A DNA stretch of 64,000 nt, taken from positions 14,583,905-14,647,904 of the forward strand of contig JAJEKV010000028.1 in NCBI GenBank assembly GCA_021234155.1, written 5' to 3'. The notes under the pieces were generated by a model that saw only the letters and a list, made by a program, of their open reading frames with translations, did no database searches and had not been told where the DNA came from. Source of the DNA: Isoetes taiwanensis. Taxonomy: Eukaryota > Streptophyta > Lycopodiopsida > Isoetales > Isoetaceae. How positions within the stretch are numbered: the first letter of the stretch is position 1; the number at the start of each line of letters is the position of its first letter. The translations under genes were made by a program, and so were the position numbers. Shown piece by piece: positions 56,842-64,000 of this stretch.

Positions 56842-59800
56842 CTAAGATACAAATCAGTTGTCAGATAGAAGAGGAATCTACCCTCAAAGAAGAATGGAGC
56901 AAACTAGACGAGAAGAAAAAAGGAAGGAAAAAGTTTAAAAAGGAAAAGCAGATGGCAAAAAGGACTTATGAAAAGAGATTCGCAAAGGGGCAAACAAAGA
57001 AATCAAGGGCAAGGTCGATTGAGCAAAAGGTGATACACAAATACAAGTGCAAAAGAATATAATATATTGACACCGACAGTAAAAAGGAGAATCAAGTCAA
57101 ATAAAGAGAGACTCGCAAAGATGTAATTGCCATACGACCTTAGAGGTAGTAGTAATGATACAATGGCGCGAAATAAAGCAAAATTAAAAGCAAAGGTGGT
57201 AAATTCAAGCACTCAACAAGGTGGACTACTTGAACTTGTAGAGTCAATGGGATGAAAGAAATAAGACAAAAAATGGAGAAAAAGGCAAATAAAATGCAAG
57301 GTAAAGGGTAATTGGTGCAAAAGTGTGTTAATGGATCAAATGAGAGCAAATGAAAGGATCTAAAAAAATAACTAACAAGGAACTAAAGACAAACTACAAG
57401 AACTCAACAAGACAATCGGAGAAGAAAACACCTAAAAACATAAAGCATATGACTTAATAAATGATAATGCTTCCAGCGTACATGGCTAATCTGCAAAAGT
57501 ACCAAGGCCCTGGAAGGGGCATGCATATCAAAAAAAGAACAAGGTACGTGAGGGAACGCTTAGGAACTAAATAGAATGTTTTAAAGCTTATCGTAAATGG
57601 GAGAACAATAACTATGTTATACTCAAGAATCACGCATTTAAGGCACAACTAGATATCAAAGATAAAGGAATGATCCTGAGAAAAAAAGGAAATCAGAGGA
57701 TCAGCTTTATACCAAGAAATTTAATGGAACAAGACGCATAGCGGTACCTAAGAGCCAAAGAGTAGAGAAATAAGCAAAAAGAAAACAAGGTACACTCAAA
57801 ACACCATAATATAAGACCAAAACTCCGAACAAATTAGATCAATCATAAATAAATAGAACCAAAGGAAACTAATCGAGAATGCATAGAAACCATAACACTA
57901 ACGGTGACTAGCAAGGCAAGGCAACAAGAAGAGAGCAAAATGGAACAAAGAAAATGCAAATGAAATGGAGTCCGGCTCACAAAAAAAAGAAAAGAATAGA
58001 TTCTGATCATGAAAAATTAAAAGATCGACGAAAAACAGTGGTGGCAATATGGCAAAAAGCATAAATAGAGCAAAAAGATGGAATGAAGAAATACTACCAC
58101 AATGGAGTAAGATGGACATAGAAACAAAATGCTTGAAAAGCAATAAAAAAGGAATAAAACCAACATGGCAAATGAAAGTCATAATAAAGCTAGAACAAAG
58201 AACCCCGGCTAGCTGTAAAGGAAATAAAAAAGAGGCAAAGAAGCTAATAGAGAAACAAGATAACACAAAACTAAGTCTGCAACCATGCTAAAAACCAAAG
58301 AATAAGAAGCTGAAGATCGTACCTATCACATCAAAAATAAGCAAGCCAAGAAGATGAAAAGAACTAATGCGAAGCAGAAGGAGCTTGATCAAGCTGAAGA
58401 AAATAGGGATAAGTCAAGAAACAAGTGAAAAGAAATGATAAAATAAAAGAACTAGAGCGTAAGTAGATGTACGATGAAATGAAACTAAGGCAATCTGGCT
58501 AGGCGAGAAACGAATAAATGAAAATGAGAGGGCAAATACGAAACGAGTAGGGGAAAAGCAAATAGAGCAACGAAATGAATAACCATGACAAAAAAGGATG
58601 GAACAAAGTAGCAAAACGAAATGAATGCGCCAAAAGCAAATTCGACGAATGAAACAAAATAGACAACTATTAATGCAAACAAGAAAAATGATAACGAAAC
58701 AAAGAAACAAAGCAAATAGAACGTACCTTAGGAATGAACCGATGTGAATAAGGTTCACTCTATTAATTAACCCGTAAGACTAAAAGCCGATCTTTGAACC
58801 AAAGTGTGCATTTCTCAAACTAAAACAAGAGTGCGCTTATCAAGTATTCATAATGAAGGAAATAATCACTCTCGTGAGAAGGTAAGCACATACATAGTCC
58901 ACAAATCAACAAATCTTGAAAAATTGTCAAGAATGATGAAAAAGGAACACATGCAAAAAAACAAATATAGAAAAAACAATGTGCAAGAATGGAGTAAATG
59001 GATCAATACGTAAAAACATGAAAAATTCTGACAAAATGAACAAAGAAAAAGAAGAAACCGTGTAAGAACAAACACCATCCAAAACTAGATTCCAATGCAC
59101 TCATACTTTATACCAACATCGTCTATAATTAACCACGGTATACACATGACAAAAGGAGAAGACCCCAAAACTCCACGAGACACAAAGATTCATAAAGGGG
59201 AGCGTGGCAAACTATTATTCCCCATCGGCCATAGCATGAAACGTGAAAAGGCCATAAGTTATGAGCAAATGCAAAGGACTCAATATTTTTATACGAGAAA
59301 AAAGAAGCTACGAAAAGAAGGCAAGGTTGTCAATGTTTTAGAGTATTAAACGAAGTATTAGAAGTTAAGTGGATTAACATAATAACAGGATTAAAAAGAA
59401 CAATACTTGAAGGGTCAACTCGACCAATGGTGATACAAGAGTGCTTGCTTATGAAATCAACAATCATAAGAAAGGGCAAAGTGCGATGAATCCCAAGTTA
59501 GTTAGGAGCTACAAATATTCAACAACATAAAGCTTCAACCACTCCAATCTATATCACGATAGTCTCTACCGAAAATCAAATGAGCGCAAGATATAATGAC
59601 AATTTTGAAAATAGATGATGCATAGGAAGGCCAAACTAAAAATTTGTAAACAAAGTCAAATATCCAAAGTGTCAAACATCCAATGAAAGGTATCCATCAT
59701 CATCCGCCTAGCATCCTAGACTAAGAACTTCCAAATATGTAATGCAAGACCATGCAAGACAAAATAACCTCAACAACACACTTAAGGCATAAGCCAAGCA

Positions 59801-60400
59801 AATGAAGCACATACTGTAAAAATACAACTAAGCCGAGCAAACAAGCATATAGTTAGAAGCATCAAACTAAACTTGGAGAAAATAGGAACAAACTCAGCAA
59901 GAACTACCTAGAATACTCCAGTGGCAAAAGTACAATTGGCCCAACAAGACTAGATCTAACAATGTGTTGCAACATGCTAAATTGCGTAACTATGCTAACT
60001 AATGGGCAAAGCACCAACATAGTGCAAGTGAACAAAATGCCATGTGCCAAGTCACCGACTAAATTGAACCATACGTTCCTAAGAATGATGGAATTCAGCC
60101 ATAGACCAATTGAACAAAGATGCAAGTTGAAAAGTTTTGACAAAACAAATGGACACATATTGGTATCCCCAATAGATAAGCCTAATATCTTATGGAACAC
60201 TCTTTATGGGATATCAGCCCAATACTTAAGAACCTTAAAAAAATTTATAGTACATGCTCATAGATCATCATGTACCAAATCCAACAAACAAGATCAGACA
60301 CAAAACAATCTCTTCAAACAAAATCTACATGTACTTTGTTGGGGATTCCGTCTAATATGCCATGAGACCCGTGCAATGCAATCAAAAGCTGGCTAAGAAA
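56842..60400. other. Purine-rich low-complexity tract
   Basis: Predominantly A/G-rich (GAAGAAAAAAGGAAGG-type). Short Lys/Glu-rich frames on plus and Phe/Ser-rich frames on minus follow from composition and are not called. The texture matches the reverse complement of 26,074-27,120. Confidence 0.4.
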
Positions 60401-61177
60401 ATGTGTGTTGAAGTTAAGGAAAGGTAATCTTGGAGCTTTAACCAAATGTTAGGCAAATGTGAGACAAGAGATGACGATATTCAAGATCCAACATGTTTTA
60501 CATAACCTTACTAAATAGAGAGAAAGGAAGGAAGATGTGCTTAGGAACAGAGTAGGGCCCGAGGAACTTAGGCCCCAAGAATCGGAGGCAATACTATATT
60601 TGACGCAAGGAAAGACATGGCTGGCAAAGCGGACGGCCTTAAACTGCCGATCCACTTCATTTGTGCTTGCCGCAAATATGGAATGGAAAAAAAAAATAGA
60701 TGTTTCAAGCAACTATTTATGCTTTTGAAGAGAATAACAGGAAAGAAACTTCCCCTCAATAAGTTCACCTTAGATGCACTAAGGGCAAGATTATAAGTGA
60801 GAAAGTGGCTCGTCTACTAGCCTTCTTGAGCAATGAAGCTATCAAGGACCAACCCGCAAGAAATATCTATTGTGAAAGGGACCACCTAGCTACATCTCTG
60901 CTGTCCTAACAAAATGGATGTGCTTGAAATCGCAAAATGAAGTAAAAGATCACAAAGCAGAGCAACCATGAGCGTATCAAATAGATGGGTCAGAGAAATT
61001 GAAAGGAAAGATCTGTGAGAATAAGGAAAACTAGACTAGCAAGGAGGAGAAAAGATGAAAAAGAACATAACGACTGTGATGATTCCTTCAAATCCAAATT
61101 TTGGCGTAATTTAGCTTAAAAAATGATCCTTGATATGATCCATGCTAAGAACATTGAAGAATATAAAACCCTACTGT
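60401..61177. other. Spacer, no gene seen
   Basis: AT-rich decayed sequence without recognisable features. Confidence 0.35.
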
Positions 61178-61432
61178 GATCCAACCTTACCGCAAAGAGG
61201 TGAGTGCACAAAAACACAAAGTCATGATCGATCTCCTCGCAGTAATATGGTGAGTACAAAACACAAAGTCGTTATAGATCTCCCCGCTACCATACCTCGT
61301 GATCCAACCCACGGGCAAAGATGGTGAGTGCACAAAACAATAAAAGCTGCGCATCGATCTCCTCCGGCAGGCAAGATGGTGTGAGTTTTACAAAACACAA
61401 AGTCGTTATAGATCTCCTCGCTACTTCTCAGT
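61178..61432 (+). repeat. Tandem repeat, four units of about 50-70 bp
   Basis: Units carry GGTGAGT-CACAAAA followed by ACACAAAGTCGTTATAGATC or a variant, then TCCTCGC (about 61,198, 61,248, 61,320, 61,377). TGATCCAACC recurs at 61,178 and 61,292, giving a higher-order period near 115 bases. Non-coding; not CRISPR (units contiguous, eukaryotic setting). Confidence 0.7.
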
Positions 61433-62788
61433 GGAAATTATAATGAGGCCTCCACCTTATATATATTCCGAAAGTAATCAACCACTAGCTGTCCTTAGAA
61501 CAAATTGACAAATGGGGGTTTCCACTTAGTAACTGAATAGAGAATTAAAGTGCAATATCTTAGAGAAGATGTTGGGTCAATTCCATGCACTCGCGAGAAA
61601 GCCATATCCACATTTTATGACAATCCTCAAAATCAAGGTGGCTCTACAACCCAAATCCAAGTGGAGGGATCTCGACACGCAAGCAAAATATAGCGTAATA
61701 TAGAACTATCCGTGACGGCCTTCAGCCTTTACAGCCATGAACATATATGCACATAAATGGTATAGCCACTATGATCACTTCCCAACACAAAGCATATGAA
61801 ATCAAGAGCCTTGTTTTGGCTCTCTGTGAAGAAAAAGGATAAGATGAGAAAACCAGAAGAATGAGACCGCCCGCATATCGAGAGACATGTGCAGCTCGCG
61901 CAGTTTGATGCGTATCAGAAGAGATGAAGCACCTCAGAGACCCTAATTAAAGCAAATGCAATGGAATGCGATCACCGATCATGGATATTACCAGCAAAAT
62001 TCAACGCGCCTGGAACTTACCCGTAAGTATGCTAGCATCCGCACGAAGGAGACAACTAATGCCACATCGAGAATGAAGGAAAGCAAACCGCGGATCTTCT
62101 CAAAGTGTGTCGACACCTTGAACCACGAACCTTGTGATGAGTCTCATCCACCCTCGACATCTTGTGGCCGATAATTTATAAGCCACAAAACCATTCCTCT
62201 CGCATGCCGAAACTCCCGGAGACATTTGAAGAAAACCATGAGTATGTGATAAAAACTTTCAAGTGATGAACCGAAAACGCGATGGTATCTTGCTTATGCA
62301 ATCCATGCCCCATCGCACTGGCCCAAAAAAGCCATCCAAAGATGGGACTCCATGTACCAGGCTTAGAACGCTTAGCAAAATCTTGAACTATCATAGCTTC
62401 ACTGCCTTTGCAATTGCAATAGGTCACAGCGAGACTCATCCCGAGGAATTTGATCCGCACCTCATCATGATGGCGCCACAAAAGAAAACCAAGGCCACCG
62501 AATCCGTGAAATTCAAGCTCGACTACATGATCTTAGGAGAAGCGGGTCAGGCTTGCTTCTCGACCAATCGGTAGCTAGTTGAGAAGAGACGCATAAATCC
62601 TTCAAAAAGAATGATGCAATAATATTCAACAAAAACCGCTTGTATCTATGAAAACCCTATGGCAATGTACTTTGGTCTCAAAAAACGTATGAACAAATGG
62701 AAACCGAATATAGATGTTACTGATGGAGCACTCAAGTAGAGCACGTGTGTAATTGGTATAGTGAGAAAAACACTCAAAGCACAAATGA
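61433..62788. other. Spacer, no gene seen
   Basis: Mixed composition. The longest plus frame (about 62,263-62,574) has no family resemblance and is not called. Confidence 0.35.
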
Positions 62789-62980
62789 AGGGGAAGAGAA
62801 GCAAACTTGTGGAGCCAGAAACGAAGAAAAGCTTTTGAAAAAGAGCTTCCAAGAGAACTGCATGACCGGAAATGAAGGAGGCGTATATAAATAAAGAGAT
62901 GCCGTGTATGACGTCCCTCTATCCAGTGAATGTCGAATTCTATTGCTACCGCAATAGAATCGTGGCATTGTATGGATGGG
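62789..62980 (+). repeat. Promoter-like direct repeat, right copy
   Basis: Counterpart of 56,654-56,841. Contains GGAGGCGTATATAAATAAA (TATA-like at about 62,884) and a perfect hairpin with 10-nt arms and TACC loop at 62,937-62,960. Similarity stops on both sides. Confidence 0.6.
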
Positions 62981-64000
62981 ACTTCATCGCATTTTTACGC
63001 TTCTGCTGAGCACCCCATGTAGAGGTGTATAGCAATTGCTCCAATTTCATAGATTATTGAGCTTCTGGCCGACACACTCCTCCTGGCCAAGGGATCTTTT
63101 ATGCTCCGTGTTTGGGCCAAATATAAGCTGAAGTCCACGCCAGCGAGGGGAGAGTATCCGCGGCGATCCTCTATTCCCCATTTTTACATCTCATAGGGCC
63201 AAACCTTTTTGCTAAAACCCTCGGTACAAATTTCAATTTGTTGCTTGTTTCGCACTCTACTCATGCTCTCTCTAGATAGAGTCATGCGATCCCTTAAAGG
63301 AATGCAAAGAGGAAGCATCTCTTTGAGTATAGAACTCGTGGTGGGTCCCTCGCATGTTGGTGATGAGGTCTATCCTTTGTAGGAGGTCAAAGGGGATCGA
63401 GAGTCCCAATATTCTCCGCCTTGGTACCATTGGAGCAGGTCGTGGTCGCCATTCAAGCCGCAAAGTCATGAAGGAGGAGGAAATAAGAGAAGGTAGAAAA
63501 GAATAAAACCCTAAAGGGGTCATTAAGTACCTTAACTTTGTTATGCGACATCGCTACGCCGCTCTTTTGATCTGCTACGAGCATCACTGCCCCAGATGTT
63601 AAGTTCTAAATTTGTCCTTAGATTTGTCAACTTTGGCGTAAGAACTTCCACCAAGATATATTTTAAGTACCGTAACGCGATTTATTGTGAAGGGAGTGTA
63701 TCTACTTGGGCTTACACGCGATTTTATTTAATACGTAACTACCAATTTATTCTCAGAACCGCAAACATGGTATTTGTGACCACAAGTATACATTTATGAG
63801 AGTGATTCCATATTTGAAATATACGCCAGATTCCATATTTGAAGTTTTGCTATTTTTGTTTCACAATTCACAAAGGGAATCTTTAGAATATGCAGTATAA
63901 TTTGCGTGTCCCATCGAAGTCAACGCACTAAATAATTTTAAAACAATTTTTTTTTTCGTGACAGTTTAGATAGACAAAATTTGATTATATTTATTTATAT
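62981..64000. other. Right edge, no gene seen
   Basis: Mixed sequence with a T-run at about 63,948. A duplicated GATTCCATATTTGAA occurs near 63,804 and 63,829. No coding region is supported. Confidence 0.35.

Noticed and set aside
57898-58758. Minus-strand hydrophobic frames in the purine-rich tract
   Set aside because: Mirror image of the same composition effect; neighbouring frames are equally open.
59962-60396. 144-codon plus-strand frame
   Set aside because: No family resemblance, an antisense frame overlaps it, and it lies in a block with suspected indel errors.
61178-61432. CRISPR-like repeat array
   Set aside because: Units are contiguous and variable, without unique spacers, in a plant nuclear sequence.

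Overview
This is nuclear DNA of a land plant. Three spliced host genes belong to families typical of land plants: TFIIH subunit p52, a plant NST1-like protein with a U-box, and a SAWADEE-homeodomain protein. They have short GT-AG introns and sit in a background dominated by plant-type transposons. Abundant Ty3 chromovirus and LINE sequence and the character of the proteins would fit a fern or another non-flowering plant, but the sequence alone does not prove that.

Layout. 1-7677: 3' two thirds of a Ty3/gypsy chromovirus (copy A), with gag-pol nearly intact apart from three lesions and a 1.75-kb 3' LTR. 7678-11540: AT-rich spacer holding a Helitron helicase relic (8160-9118). 11541-15463, minus: complete 15-exon TFB2 gene (TFIIH p52, 468 aa). 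15464-17735: spacer with a tRNA-like duplicated repeat. 17738-23250, minus: decayed LINE with ORF1, endonuclease, RT and zinc finger. 23390-24230: four diverged repeats of about 190 bp. 24231-30219: spacer with two tandem SINEs and microsatellites. 30220-35612, plus: complete 4-exon gene for a 968-aa NST1-like/U-box protein. 36574-38542, minus: 9-exon SAWADEE-homeodomain gene, convergent with the previous one. 39395-40855: a third SINE copy and an inverted LTR relic. 41353-45592: PIF/Harbinger element with two convergent broken genes (Myb/SANT-like and DDE transposase). 45810-54995: second copy of the chromovirus family (copy B), with both LTRs, primer binding site and a long 5' accessory region, but with all of pol deleted. 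54996-64000: no recognisable genes; purine-rich decayed sequence, tandem repeats, and a direct-repeat pair about 6 kb apart that carries TATA-like boxes and a conserved hairpin.

How it fits together. Only the three host genes look functional: transcription/repair (TFIIH), a probable membrane-anchored ubiquitin ligase, and a chromatin reader of the RNA-directed DNA methylation pathway. Everything else is transposon or transposon debris. The most interesting transposon feature is a set of unassigned reading frames between the primer binding site and gag of the chromovirus (about 4 kb). The end of this region also appears just before gag in copy A, so it belongs to the family and is not a chance insertion. 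From roughly 51 kb to 63.5 kb the sequence differs from its intact relatives by dense small indels and recurring CTCG-like insertions, so either unusual decay or poor consensus quality should be suspected there.
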